Notes: generated by a model from the sequence alone, not told the origin. DNA of 48,153 bases from Phocaeicola_A sp045545095 (GCA_045545095.1 JAZQAG010000008.1:1-48153), one strand, 5' to 3'; counted from the stretch's first letter, positions 8,670 through 18,598 are shown. Numbers and translations: made by a program.

Positions 8670-9392
8670 ATGAGGAAATTTTTTACTCTTTTGGCTGCCA
8701 TGGTGTGTAGCTTTTCCTCTTTTGCTCAAGATATCCAACTTGAGACAAAAGATGGGCAGATAATTGAAAATGGTTCAACCGTTGTTGTTAAAGGTGAGAT
8801 GGTGGACATGATGATTTATGGACAGTTCGAGTCAAATCTTTATGTGCGCAATTTGACTGAAAGTAATCAAGGTGTGTATGCTGAAATGAAAGCTGTAACC
8901 GGTGACTCTCAAATTTGTTGGGGAGGCTCATGTGTCCCTGTAATGGTGGGAAACAGTTACACAACTAAAATGGGAGTAGTCAGTGCTTCTTCATCAACAA
9001 GTCTCTTGATAGAGAGTCTTGTAATGGACCCGGATTATATGAGTGCGACTGTAACTCGTACTATTGAGATTACCGTATGGACAGACAAGAAGCCCGAGGA
9101 GAAAGTGACAGCTATCGTTACATTCACTAACGATCCGACTCTTTCCATTGAAAACTCTGAGGTAAAGGCGCACATGGTGTATGCTAAGGATAATGTACTT
9201 TACTATAATTTCCCTTATGCAGCTAATCGTCAGTTACAGGTATATAATGTAGCTGGAAACCTTTGTCAGAATGTACGTCTTACCAGTGAAGCAGGTGCTC
9301 TTCATTTGGAAGGTATGTCCAAGGGCATTTATCTCTATCGTATCATTGAAGGTGGCAATAAGGGTGCCAGTGGAAAATTGCTCGTAAAATAA
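8670..9392 (+). CDS. Small secreted protein with CX4C pair and C-terminal sorting-like tail
   Basis: A 240-residue protein with a signal peptide (about 1-19, 'SSFA-Q'). A beta-rich domain (about 20-150) contains 'ICWGGSCVP' with Cys83 and Cys88. Residues about 165-240 resemble a type-A type IX secretion sorting domain ('LQVYNVAGNLCQ', 'GIYLYRIIE', ending 'GKLLVK'). I do not recognise a characterised homolog. The paired cysteines, position 13 bp after the Omp28-like gene and 43 bp before susC suggest a disulfide-bearing surface partner of the uptake system. Confidence 0.8.
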   Translation: MRKFFTLLAAMVCSFSSFAQDIQLETKDGQIIENGSTVVVKGEMVDMMIYGQFESNLYVRNLTESNQGVYAEMKAVTGDSQICWGGSCVPVMVGNSYTTKMGVVSASSSTSLLIESLVMDPDYMSATVTRTIEITVWTDKKPEEKVTAIVTFTNDPTLSIENSEVKAHMVYAKDNVLYYNFPYAANRQLQVYNVAGNLCQNVRLTSEAGALHLEGMSKGIYLYRIIEGGNKGASGKLLVK

Positions 9393-9435
9393 ACGTACAA
9401 TACAAGAATAAGTTGATTGAAATAATATAGAAGAG

Positions 9436-12400
9436 ATGAAGAAACATTTGTGTTTGTGGATCTTATCCCTCCTTATCCCCATTGGTGCTTTTGCACAGGT
9501 GACAGCCAGTGGTGTGGTTATTTCAGGTGAGGATAATTTCCCTATTATTGGTGCCGCCGTAATGTGCAAGGAGCATCCTACGGTAGGTGCTGCGACTGAT
9601 TATGATGGCAACTTCACCTTGGAAGTCCCTGCGGGTACAACCAAATTAGTCATCAAATATATGGGATTCAAAGATCAGGAAGTCACTCCAGCAACAGGGT
9701 TGAAGATTGTGCTTATGCCTGATGTTGAAGAAATTGAAGACGTCGTAGTGACTGGTTTCCAGAAGATTGATCGTAAGATGTTTTCAGGTTCAGCCCAAAA
9801 GGTGACAGCTGAGGAGGCCAAAATTGATGGCGTGGCTGATATCAGCCATGCGTTGCAAGGTAAAGTAGCTGGTGTGGAAGTACAATCTGTATCAGGAACT
9901 TTCGGTGTCGCTCCTAAGTTGCGTGTACGTGCTCCGTCCACCATTTATGGTAATACAGCACCGCTTTATGTGGTGGATGGCGTAATCCTCGAAGATGTGC
10001 AGGAGATGACAGCAGATGACCTTTCGTCAGGTGATGCTTCTACCATGTTGAGTTCTCGTATTGCAGGTATTAGCCCAGAGGATATTGAAGATTTCCAAAT
10101 TTTGAAGGATGCCAATGCCGTGGGTCTCTACGGTGCTCGTGCTCGTAATGGTGCTATCGTTATTACGACTAAACGTGGTAAGAAAGGACATACTTCACTT
10201 TCATATTCAGGTGAGTTCACCTATCGTATCCGTCCCTCTTATTCTCAGTATGACATCATGAACTCTCAGGAGCAGATGTCTGTTTATCAGGAGATGAAAC
10301 AGAAGGGATGGCTTTATCATGCAGATATGTCTGCAGGTACCGTGATGAATGGTGGTAGCTATTTTTTGATGAACGATTTGATTTACAAAGGCCAATTGTC
10401 TAATACCCCTCAGGCTATTGCTGGTTATGAACGTTATTTGGAGAATCTCAATACTGATTGGTTCGAGGAACTTTTCAATAGCAATATCCAACAGTCTCAT
10501 AGCCTTAGTATCACAGGTGGTACGGATAAGGGGTCTTACCGCGTATCGTTGAGCTATCGTAATGATCCGGGTTGGACCAATGCCGAGGCTTTGAACCTTT
10601 ATACTGCATCGATGAGTGCATCTTATGACATCAGCAAGAATTTGAAGTTGACACTTTTGTCTAATGCATCTTATCGTGACCAAAAGGGGTTCAATGCCCT
10701 TGACCGTGTGGAGAATGTGGTGACGGGTGAGTATGAGCGTGACTTTGATATTAACCCCTTCAATTATGCCGTCAATACTAGCCGTACAATGGCTCCCTAT
10801 GATCGCAATGGAAACTATCAGTACTATCGTCAGTATTACGCTCCTTTCAATATTTTGGCTGAACAAGATCTCAATACAATGGATATTGATCAGTATGACA
10901 TCAAATTCCAGGGTGAGTTGGAATGGAAGCCAATGAAAGGATTGACATTGAATGGTTTGATGGCCTATAGTGTCAATTCTACTCATCAAGGACGTCGTGT
11001 GTATGATGACAGTAACTTTGCCAATGCATATCGTGCAGCCGATAATGCTACTATGGCTGAGAATAATAAGTTCCTCTACCGTGATCCTGAAAATCCTGAT
11101 GCCTTGCCCGAAGTGGTGATGACTGACGGAGGATTCTATAACACCAAGAAACAGATGATGAACAGCCTCTATCTGCGCGCAACAGCCAGTTATGATGCGA
11201 TGCTTACAGAGGATTTCCGTTTTGGTCCGATGATTGGTGCCGATATGCGTCGTACAGATCGTAGTACAGGATGGAATGATGGTTATGGCTATTCATGGAG
11301 TGGTGGTGGTAATCCTGTATTGGACTACCGTATGATTCAGGAGTTGTTGGTTAATGGTTCTGAATATTATGGATTCCAAGAGACTTATGACCGTGCTGTT
11401 GGTCTTTTTGCTAATGTTGCCCTCTCTTGGAAAGAGAAATATATCCTAAATCTTATTGGACGTTACGATGGTTCTAACCGTATGGGTCGTGCAAAGGATG
11501 CACGTTGGTTGCCCACGTGGAGTATCAGTGGCAAGTGGGATATCGGTTCTGAAGATTTCATGAAGGAGCAGAATATCTTCTCTTCTTTGGCTCTCCGTGC
11601 TTCGTATGGTTTGACCGCAGACTTGGGTCCTGTATCAAACTCATATGTACAGTATTATTATGGAGATAGTTGGCGCCCTTTAACCAATGCCAATCAGTCA
11701 GATGTGGAGACTTCTATCTATATCAATAGCTTGGCTAATGATGAACTTACTTGGGAGAAACAGTATGAACTTAACGTGGGTATTGATATGGGCTTCTTGG
11801 ATGAGCGTATCTCTTTGTCAACAGATATTTACTCACGTCGTACTTTTGATCTCATAGGTTTGGTATATACTTCCGGTGTCGGTGGCCAAGGCTATAAGTG
11901 GGGTAATGTCGGAGAGTCCAAGGCATGGGGTATCGAGGCTACTCTTTCAACTCAGAATATTGTTTCCAAGGATTTCAATTGGAGCTCTCATTTGACATTT
12001 GCCCATTCAAAGAATGAAGTAACAGATCTTGAAGCTGTCTATAATGCCATTACTATGTGTATGCCTTCGGGAGTAGCTGTTGAAGGAAAACCTATTCGTG
12101 GTCTTTATTCATATCGCTTTGCCGGACTTTCAGAAGAGGGACTTCCTAAAATTGTGAATCAGGATGGCCGAGTTACTACCTATGATATAAATTTCCAGGA
12201 TCGTAATGGTGCTGAATATTTGAAATATGAAGGCAGTGTTGACCCTACAATTTCGGGAGGTTTGCGAAACTCTTTCCGTTGGAAAAATTGGAGCGCTAAC
12301 GTATTCTTCTCTTATCAGTTTGGAAATAAAGTTCGTTTGAATCCGGAATTCTCTTCTTCTTATTCTGATATCAAAGCTATGGGTAAGAGTTTCAATAACC

Positions 12401-12759
12401 GTTGGATGGTGCCCGGTGACGAATACAGGACCAATGTTCCTGCTATCGCATCAGCTCGTCAAGTATCTCAGAATTCCCAAATTGGTTATGGATACAATGC
12501 CTATAATTATTCAGATGTGCGTGTTGCTGACGGTGGATTTATCCGTATGAAGGAACTTTCTTTGGGTTATACCTTCACAGAACCGTGGGTGAAAGAGATT
12601 GGTTTGAGCAATTTACAGTGTCGTCTGACCGCTTCTAACCTTTGGTTGGTGTATAGCGATTCCAAACTTAATGGTCAGGATCCTGAGTTTATCCAGTCTG
12701 GTGGTGTAGCTATGCCTACTCCCAAGCAGTTGACATTTAAGATTAGTACAAACTTTTAA
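9436..12759 (+). CDS. SusC/RagA-type TonB-dependent outer-membrane transporter
   Basis: A 1107-residue protein with a signal peptide (about 1-20, 'GAFA-Q'), a carboxypeptidase-regulatory-like beta-sandwich (about 24-95, 'GVVISGEDNFPIIGAAV'), a plug domain (about 100-265, with 'APLYVVDGVI', 'EDFQILKDANAVGLYGARA' and 'NGAIVITTKRG') and a long TonB-dependent barrel ending in 'LTFKISTNF'. SusC proteins pair with a SusD lipoprotein in a bucket-and-lid complex and import glycans, peptides or other large solutes using TonB energy. susD follows after 16 bp. The substrate cannot be told from sequence. No glycoside hydrolase, sigma/anti-sigma pair or hybrid regulator lies beside it, which argues against a classical polysaccharide locus; with a metallohydrolase and thiol proteins beside it, a peptide or metal-bearing substrate is more likely. 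Confidence 0.95.
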   Translation: MKKHLCLWILSLLIPIGAFAQVTASGVVISGEDNFPIIGAAVMCKEHPTVGAATDYDGNFTLEVPAGTTKLVIKYMGFKDQEVTPATGLKIVLMPDVEEIEDVVVTGFQKIDRKMFSGSAQKVTAEEAKIDGVADISHALQGKVAGVEVQSVSGTFGVAPKLRVRAPSTIYGNTAPLYVVDGVILEDVQEMTADDLSSGDASTMLSSRIAGISPEDIEDFQILKDANAVGLYGARARNGAIVITTKRGKKGHTSLSYSGEFTYRIRPSYSQYDIMNSQEQMSVYQEMKQKGWLYHADMSAGTVMNGGSYFLMNDLIYKGQLSNTPQAIAGYERYLENLNTDWFEELFNSNIQQSHSLSITGGTDKGSYRVSLSYRNDPGWTNAEALNLYTASMSASYDISKNLKLTLLSNASYRDQKGFNALDRVENVVTGEYERDFDINPFNYAVNTSRTMAPYDRNGNYQYYRQYYAPFNILAEQDLNTMDIDQYDIKFQGELEWKPMKGLTLNGLMAYSVNSTHQGRRVYDDSNFANAYRAADNATMAENNKFLYRDPENPDALPEVVMTDGGFYNTKKQMMNSLYLRATASYDAMLTEDFRFGPMIGADMRRTDRSTGWNDGYGYSWSGGGNPVLDYRMIQELLVNGSEYYGFQETYDRAVGLFANVALSWKEKYILNLIGRYDGSNRMGRAKDARWLPTWSISGKWDIGSEDFMKEQNIFSSLALRASYGLTADLGPVSNSYVQYYYGDSWRPLTNANQSDVETSIYINSLANDELTWEKQYELNVGIDMGFLDERISLSTDIYSRRTFDLIGLVYTSGVGGQGYKWGNVGESKAWGIEATLSTQNIVSKDFNWSSHLTFAHSKNEVTDLEAVYNAITMCMPSGVAVEGKPIRGLYSYRFAGLSEEGLPKIVNQDGRVTTYDINFQDRNGAEYLKYEGSVDPTISGGLRNSFRWKNWSANVFFSYQFGNKVRLNPEFSSSYSDIKAMGKSFNNRWMVPGDEYRTNVPAIASARQVSQNSQIGYGYNAYNYSDVRVADGGFIRMKELSLGYTFTEPWVKEIGLSNLQCRLTASNLWLVYSDSKLNGQDPEFIQSGGVAMPTPKQLTFKISTNF

Positions 12760-12775
12760 TGGATAAAGATTAACA

Positions 12776-14410
12776 ATGAAGAATAACAGAATAATATATT
12801 GGACACTTGCTGCAGTCTTTTCCTGCGCTTTCACTTCGTGTGACGATTTTTTGGATAAAGACCCAGACAATCGTGTCTATCTTGATTCACCAGAGTTTGT
12901 CGAGAAACTCTTGGTATCGGCATATCCCGAAGCTGATTTTGCCTTCTGTGAGGCTATGTCGGACAACTCTGGAGACCGAGGTTTAAGTGCTATCCTGAAT
13001 GATCCTGAAATAGAACAACCTTACTTGTGGAAAACTTCTACAGAGACCTATCAGGGAACATCTACCAACTATTGGATGAACGCTTATGCCTCTATCTCTG
13101 CAACAAATCATGCATTGGAGGCTATCGAAAAGTTTGAAGCTCAGGGACGTGGTGAAGAGGTTCGTCATGCTCGTGGTGAAGCATTGCTTTGCCGTGCCTA
13201 TGCCCATTTTATGTTGGCTAACCTCTTTTGTATGCCTTATAATCCTGCCACTGCGGATACAGAATTAGGTATTCCTTATGCTACAGACCCGGAGACTACA
13301 TTAAATCCTTCGTATGAACGTGGTACATTGGCTGAGACTTATGATAAGATTGAAGCAGATTTGTTGGAAGGTATAGAACTTTTGCCTGCATCTTATGCTA
13401 AGGCTTCTTCTTATCACTTTACTCGTAAGGCTGCGTATGTTTTTGCTTCTCGTTTCTATTTGTGGAAGGGGGGCGAGGAGAACTTCCGAAAGTCTTTGGA
13501 GTATGCCAACCGTGTATTGGGCGATGTCTATACGGATAATCCTGCCAGTATGCTCCGTCAATTGAACGATCCTACTAGTGATTACTTGGGCGATTATTAC
13601 GATGCACAGACTATCTATACGTCATCAGCAGAACCCGCAAACCTTCTGTTGGTTGCCTGTATCTCCAATATGTCCTATCAACCCTATTGGCGCTATGGAA
13701 TGACTGCTTCCATTCGTCAGTCTGTCTATTTGAATGGTTTGTTAGGATATCCTTTGGCCTATCAGACCAATGGTGGATATGATTTCCTTATTCATCGTCC
13801 TATTTGGAGAGAATATTTCCAACAGACCAGTCTGAATGCCAATATCGGTTATTATGTAGCTGTAATTCCTCTTATTACTATGGAGGAAGCGTTACTTAAC
13901 CGTGCTGAGTTGTTTGCTTTGCTTGGAGAGTATGACAAGTCATTGATAGATATCAATACATTCCTTTCCAAACGTTATGACCTTGATGGATGGGACGGCT
14001 CCAAGATCCAACCTAGTCGTATTATTTTGGAATATGGCAAGAATACATCTAAGACTGATTGGAAGGAAACGTTGAAACTCAAGCCCTACTTCCGTGATTT
14101 TACCGAAATCCAAGATGGTAATCAGGATACCTGTTATGCATATGTCAATGCTATTTTGGCTATGCGTCGTGCAGAGTATCTGGGAACAGGATTCCGTTGG
14201 TTCGATATCCGTCGTTATGACATTCCTATTGTTCACACTTCTGTTACCCATCCTACAGATACTTTGAAATCTGGTGACCGTCGTCGTGCAATTCAGATTC
14301 CTGACCAGTCACAGGGTAGTGGTATGGAACCCAACCCTGCTGATGAGACTCGTGTGCCTCAGGCCATGAAGACGGCAGCTATGTCTAAGGGATTCCTTTT
14401 GCCGGAATAA
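12776..14410 (+). CDS. SusD/RagB-type surface substrate-binding lipoprotein
   Basis: A 544-residue lipoprotein with a lipobox ('FTSC', followed by the acidic 'DDFLDKDP' common in surface-exposed Bacteroidetes lipoproteins). The N-terminal part holds the TPR-like helices of RagB/SusD ('RGEALLCRAYAHFMLANLFC'), and the C-terminal part has the usual 'ILAMRRAEYLGTGFRWFDIRRYDI' signature. It is the lid and ligand-binding partner of the SusC gene 16 bp upstream. Its length is normal for the family. The ligand is unknown. Confidence 0.95.
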   Translation: MKNNRIIYWTLAAVFSCAFTSCDDFLDKDPDNRVYLDSPEFVEKLLVSAYPEADFAFCEAMSDNSGDRGLSAILNDPEIEQPYLWKTSTETYQGTSTNYWMNAYASISATNHALEAIEKFEAQGRGEEVRHARGEALLCRAYAHFMLANLFCMPYNPATADTELGIPYATDPETTLNPSYERGTLAETYDKIEADLLEGIELLPASYAKASSYHFTRKAAYVFASRFYLWKGGEENFRKSLEYANRVLGDVYTDNPASMLRQLNDPTSDYLGDYYDAQTIYTSSAEPANLLLVACISNMSYQPYWRYGMTASIRQSVYLNGLLGYPLAYQTNGGYDFLIHRPIWREYFQQTSLNANIGYYVAVIPLITMEEALLNRAELFALLGEYDKSLIDINTFLSKRYDLDGWDGSKIQPSRIILEYGKNTSKTDWKETLKLKPYFRDFTEIQDGNQDTCYAYVNAILAMRRAEYLGTGFRWFDIRRYDIPIVHTSVTHPTDTLKSGDRRRAIQIPDQSQGSGMEPNPADETRVPQAMKTAAMSKGFLLPE

Positions 14411-14441
14411 TTGTTCATTCATTTTGACATTTAATATAATT

Positions 14442-15413
14442 ATGCAAAACAGCAATATAAAGAAACTTTTTTGGATGATGCCCTGCTTTGTGCTTGGCCT
14501 GTCATCGTTCGTTTTCACTTCATGTGACGATGATGACATCAGTGGTAGTGTGGTTGAAATGCCTGCTACTGACATGTGGGACACCACTGCTATAGGGCGT
14601 TATATCTATGAGAATTATACAGTACCTTATAATATCCGTGTCATTTATCGTTGGGAAGACAACCGTCAGGATATGGGTAAATACTTGGTTCCTGCTAAAG
14701 AAGAGAAGGTTGTACCTTTCCTTTCCATGCTTAAGCGTGTGTGGATGGATCCTTATGTAGAGATTACTTCTACGACCAGTAATCCTGACTTTTTGCGCAC
14801 ATATGTACCCAAGGAAATCCTTGTTACCGGTTCTAAAGCTATCAATAGCGATGGTTCTGTGACATTGGGATTTGCAGAGAGCGGGCGTCAAATCCAACTT
14901 TATGATGTCAACAATCTTTCCGTGGACAATGAAGATGATTTTGTCATGTTCTTCCACACCATGCATCATGAGTTTGCTCATATTTTGCAACAGACGAATA
15001 AGGATTACGATACAGAGTATCGTGTACTCTCTAAGGGGGGATATACTTCTTCTTGGATGAATACTACTAACGATGCTGCTCGTGAGGAGGGATTCATTAC
15101 AGCTTATGCCAAATCCAGTGTTGATGAAGATTTTGTCGAAATGCTTTCTATCATGTTGGTCAACAGTCCTCAGGCTTGGAACTTCTTGATAGACAACATT
15201 CGTAGTGCAGAAGCCCGTTCTATCCTTCGCGAGAAAGAGCGTATCATGAAAGAGTGGATGCGCGATGTGTGGGAAATTGATATGGAAGATTTCCAACAGT
15301 TGGTTTATACTGCTATCGAGAAGGAAATGAACCTTCCCGAAAATGAGGATCTTATCCACGATGGAAACTATATTATTGGTCGAATTATTAATGGTGAAAT
15401 TGTATTGAGATGA
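14442..15413 (+). CDS. Substrate-import-associated zinc metallohydrolase lipoprotein
   Basis: The ATG at 14442 is chosen over an upstream in-frame TTG (14424), as it gives a clean lipoprotein signal ('SSFVFTSC'). The product has 323 residues. 'MHHEFAHIL' supplies an HExxH zinc-site (His176, Glu177, His180), and 'VDEDFVEMLSIM' downstream may supply the third ligand. This fits the family TIGR04549, lipoproteins with HExxH that occur next to SusC/SusD pairs. It probably sits at the cell surface and cuts the substrate before or during uptake. Its stop codon overlaps the next ATG by 4 bp, so the two are translationally coupled. Confidence 0.9.
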   Translation: MQNSNIKKLFWMMPCFVLGLSSFVFTSCDDDDISGSVVEMPATDMWDTTAIGRYIYENYTVPYNIRVIYRWEDNRQDMGKYLVPAKEEKVVPFLSMLKRVWMDPYVEITSTTSNPDFLRTYVPKEILVTGSKAINSDGSVTLGFAESGRQIQLYDVNNLSVDNEDDFVMFFHTMHHEFAHILQQTNKDYDTEYRVLSKGGYTSSWMNTTNDAAREEGFITAYAKSSVDEDFVEMLSIMLVNSPQAWNFLIDNIRSAEARSILREKERIMKEWMRDVWEIDMEDFQQLVYTAIEKEMNLPENEDLIHDGNYIIGRIINGEIVLR

Positions 15414-16837
15414 AAAGATTAGCCTATATATTGCCTTTGGTGGCCACCCTTTTTGTGACAGTATCTTGCAACGAAGAGGATTATCGCGATCCCAGTACCA
15501 TTGTGGGGAACTATATGAATGAATACCACGAACTTTTGGTTGGTGCAGAACAGGGATGGCGTTTTGACTATTATCCTAACGACCTTGAATATGGTGCTTT
15601 CACCTTTTTTATGAAGTTCCGTGAGGATGGACGTGTAGAGATGCTCACAGATGAGAATTTCTATTATCTTTTTGATGAAGAGCGTGGTGAGTATAAAGTT
15701 CAGGAGTCTGATTATACTATTCAGAATTCACAAGGTCCGGTTCTTACCTTTGCCACCTATTCATTGCTTACCAAGTTAGCAGACCCCGAACTGTTCAATA
15801 ACGGCTCAGGTTGGCAAGGTGACAATGAGTTTGTATTGATGGACCACAGTGCGGATGGTGATACTATTTTCCTTAAGTCTGTTCGTGCTCAGAAGCGTTG
15901 TTTCATTGTCCGTAATACGGCTGATTGGAATACTTATTATGAGAAGGTAAACAAGGTGATTCGTGATTTCGAACAGTCTTCTGTTCCTAACACCTATTTC
16001 CGTGATATCGTCATTGATGGTCAGGACCCTGCTGTGATGACAGGTTTCAATATGACTACCCGTATGGCTGTTATTTATCAGTATGTGGATGACAAGATGG
16101 AGGCGGATTCTTGTTACTTCCTCTTCACTCCTGAAGGTGTGCAACTTCATCGTCCCGTAAAGGTTGGTGACACCTTGGTTCGTAGCTTTGATTATGATGC
16201 TGCTACTGGCAAGTTCTATGTCAATGGCAATTCTGCTTCGTTTATCCAAGTTGCAGAAAATGGACGTCCTAGAATGTCTTTTGCAGTGCGTGATAAGGTA
16301 TTTCTGGGCTCATATCAAGTAGAGCAGGACGGTGTCATGGTAGATGAAACAGACCTATATTTCATTGATACGAATCCTACTACCAGTGATGACGAATGGG
16401 CTACACTTTACGAATCATTGAGCAGTTATCTTTATATGGTTCTTATTCCGGATGCCAATGGCAATTATTTTGTGGATCTTTATGACCAGATAAATGATGC
16501 TAGTGGACAGTCGAATGTAGTGTTGGCTCGTTGTGGTTTCTCGCACCAGTGGTCGTTTACTGCTGACGATGAGATAGTATTCCGTGGCGCTTCCACCAAT
16601 ACTATGTACTTCCTTGGTACAGATTCTGAAACTGGTGATTATGAGCAGAACACTCCGTTGGCACGGCAGTATTCATCTAAGGTTCGTCAACCTTATGCCA
16701 ATTATCTGAAGAGCCTTTTCGGTGCTTCTAGTCGTGATCGTATCAACTGTGTAGTTGTACCTTCACCAGACGAACAGTACTTCTACTTTGTCAACAAAGC
16801 TGATGGAACTTACTTGCGCATCATGAAGATGTATTAA
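15410..16837 (+). CDS. DUF4302 lipoprotein
   Basis: A 475-residue lipoprotein ('FVTVSC', then 'NEEDYRDPS'). The pattern 'LVGAEQGWRFDYYPN..YGAFTFFMKFREDGRVEM' is typical of DUF4302, a Bacteroidetes family found with the zinc-metallohydrolase lipoprotein and SusCD. Function is unknown; a surface substrate-binding role is inferred from the operon. It starts inside the stop codon of the preceding gene and is followed after 42 bp by the last gene of the operon. Confidence 0.88.
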   Translation: MKRLAYILPLVATLFVTVSCNEEDYRDPSTIVGNYMNEYHELLVGAEQGWRFDYYPNDLEYGAFTFFMKFREDGRVEMLTDENFYYLFDEERGEYKVQESDYTIQNSQGPVLTFATYSLLTKLADPELFNNGSGWQGDNEFVLMDHSADGDTIFLKSVRAQKRCFIVRNTADWNTYYEKVNKVIRDFEQSSVPNTYFRDIVIDGQDPAVMTGFNMTTRMAVIYQYVDDKMEADSCYFLFTPEGVQLHRPVKVGDTLVRSFDYDAATGKFYVNGNSASFIQVAENGRPRMSFAVRDKVFLGSYQVEQDGVMVDETDLYFIDTNPTTSDDEWATLYESLSSYLYMVLIPDANGNYFVDLYDQINDASGQSNVVLARCGFSHQWSFTADDEIVFRGASTNTMYFLGTDSETGDYEQNTPLARQYSSKVRQPYANYLKSLFGASSRDRINCVVVPSPDEQYFYFVNKADGTYLRIMKMY

Positions 16838-16879
16838 TCAAAACACACTATTGGTAAAAATTTTAAAAAAGAGTATTAT

Positions 16880-18598
16880 ATGTTATTGAACAAAACATGG
16901 AAGGTAGCTGCCAGCCTCTGCTTGATGGCTACCGTAGCAGTGGCACAACAGTTGCCGCAGATGGTGCAACTTCCTGCCCAAGGGATGGCTCCAACCAAGA
17001 TTCAGATGGAGCAATTGAAAAAGAACTTTGATGTAATGAAGAAGCAAGGTGTGCTTCCTCGTAAGGCTATGAATCTCAATCCTCAGATTAAGTCTGGTAT
17101 GCCAATGCGTCCTATGACAGGTGTAATCCCTGGGGCCCAGAAGGTAATGACTCGTGCAGAAGGTTTCGGGGCATATTACGAGATGCCTTCAGGCTTGTAC
17201 AATATCAAGAGTGGTTTCCAGTATCGTACATCAGCAGAAGTAACATCAGGTGCAGACAGTATTTCACGACACGGAATTTTAGCACCAATCTTTCAGGATA
17301 TAGTATTTAAGAATGCTTCTACCAATGCAGAGAATATTGACTGGTATATCAATGAGACTTTGGTCGTGAATGAAGATTCAATTGTTGCAATCTATGTTCC
17401 TGGTCAAGACTTCTATGTGCCAATGCCTGAATTGACAGCATATGCCGCTGGTGCTGAATCAATCTATCAATATGGTTATGCTCTGAATCGTGAAACAAGT
17501 GAATATACTCCAGGTCAGGCTGTGACCGATACTTGGGGTATGGTACACAATATGGATGTTGGTGCAGAGACTTTCTATGACAGTTATATCAGTACGATGA
17601 ATGCAACTTGGAGTCAGATGTTGTTTGGCTCTAATGATCTGATTAAGCCCAGCTATTTTGAGATTTTTGAAAAGCCTTTCCATCCCGTTGTGTTGAATTC
17701 ACTTTACACATACGTTGCTACTGCTAGCAACAATGATCTTTCAAATGTGAATTTCTCTATGTTTGTCATGGCTTTTGATGAGGCTTCTCAACAGTGGGTT
17801 CCTATTACTAATGAGGTTTCTTCAAAACCTGCTTATTTAGGTTCTATGGAAGAGTGCGACATTTGGCATATGCAAATGTATTTTGAAAAGCCTATTTTGG
17901 TTGACAAACAGTTTGCAATTGTGTTTGCCGGTCCTCAGGATGGAAAGACTCCATGGGCTTTGCTCTCTCAGGATAATCGTGATCTCTATAGTGGAAAATG
18001 TACGGCGGGATATATCCCATCAACTGGTGAATATGCAGGTTATATGATGCCTTACGCTTTCCAGCCCGAAGGCTCTTCTGAGGCTTTGCCCTATCCTACG
18101 TCTATCGATTTGGGCTTACAGATGTTTATGCCTTACAATATGGTATTGGATCCTTCAACATATGAATACCTCAACTATGGAGATGTTCAGGTGGATGCTG
18201 CAGGATTGACAGCTCAAGCACTTCTTTGGAACTGGGAATCTTATATAATGGGCTCTCAATCAAGCATGACAATTACTTCCAGTGCTGATTGGTTGAAAGC
18301 TGAGGTTACAAGAGCTGCTGCTGATAATAACTTCTTGAGCGAAATTAGTGTTACAGTAGAGCCTATGCCCGCTGATGTAACTTCTCGTTATGCTTACCTG
18401 ACCTTTACTGATGGTCAAGGTTATCAATCTACTTGGGGATTCTATCAACCCACTTATGATCCCAATGTCATCGAAAAGGTGGTTGGAACAGTAGAACTTG
18501 ACCCTAACGCACCTATCTATGACTTGACCGGTCGTCAGGTTAGCAATCCTACTAAGGGAATCTATTTGCAAAATGGCAAGAAGTTTGTAGTTGAATAA
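16880..18598 (+). CDS. Large secreted protein, last gene of the SusCD operon
   Basis: A 572-residue protein with a signal peptide (about 1-22, 'TVAVA-Q'). A Met/Gln/Pro-rich start (about 23-90, many 'QLPQM'-like stretches) is followed by a long beta-rich region. Residues about 455-540 ('SSMTITSSADWLKAEV') look like a BACON/Ig-type domain. The tail 'IYDLTGRQVSNPTKGIYLQNGKKFVVE' is reported in two parts: the 'DLTGRQV' and 'GIYLQNGKK' motifs match the short C-terminal sorting-like tails common in Bacteroidales. I do not recognise a characterised family. It closes the operon, since a strong hairpin terminator starts 26 bp after its stop. Confidence 0.8.
   Translation: MLLNKTWKVAASLCLMATVAVAQQLPQMVQLPAQGMAPTKIQMEQLKKNFDVMKKQGVLPRKAMNLNPQIKSGMPMRPMTGVIPGAQKVMTRAEGFGAYYEMPSGLYNIKSGFQYRTSAEVTSGADSISRHGILAPIFQDIVFKNASTNAENIDWYINETLVVNEDSIVAIYVPGQDFYVPMPELTAYAAGAESIYQYGYALNRETSEYTPGQAVTDTWGMVHNMDVGAETFYDSYISTMNATWSQMLFGSNDLIKPSYFEIFEKPFHPVVLNSLYTYVATASNNDLSNVNFSMFVMAFDEASQQWVPITNEVSSKPAYLGSMEECDIWHMQMYFEKPILVDKQFAIVFAGPQDGKTPWALLSQDNRDLYSGKCTAGYIPSTGEYAGYMMPYAFQPEGSSEALPYPTSIDLGLQMFMPYNMVLDPSTYEYLNYGDVQVDAAGLTAQALLWNWESYIMGSQSSMTITSSADWLKAEVTRAAADNNFLSEISVTVEPMPADVTSRYAYLTFTDGQGYQSTWGFYQPTYDPNVIEKVVGTVELDPNAPIYDLTGRQVSNPTKGIYLQNGKKFVVE

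Noticed and set aside
10207..10989. 260-codon open frame on the minus strand
   Set aside because: Antisense to the SusC barrel region; its Ile/Thr/His-rich composition is a typical shadow.
14520..15359. 279-codon open frame on the minus strand
   Set aside because: Antisense to the HExxH lipoprotein gene, with no domain or start signal.
9436..15413. Classical polysaccharide utilization locus
   Set aside because: SusC/SusD are present, but no glycoside hydrolase, lyase, sigma/anti-sigma pair or hybrid regulator lies within or beside the operon. The esterase and the hybrid regulator are far off and in other transcripts.
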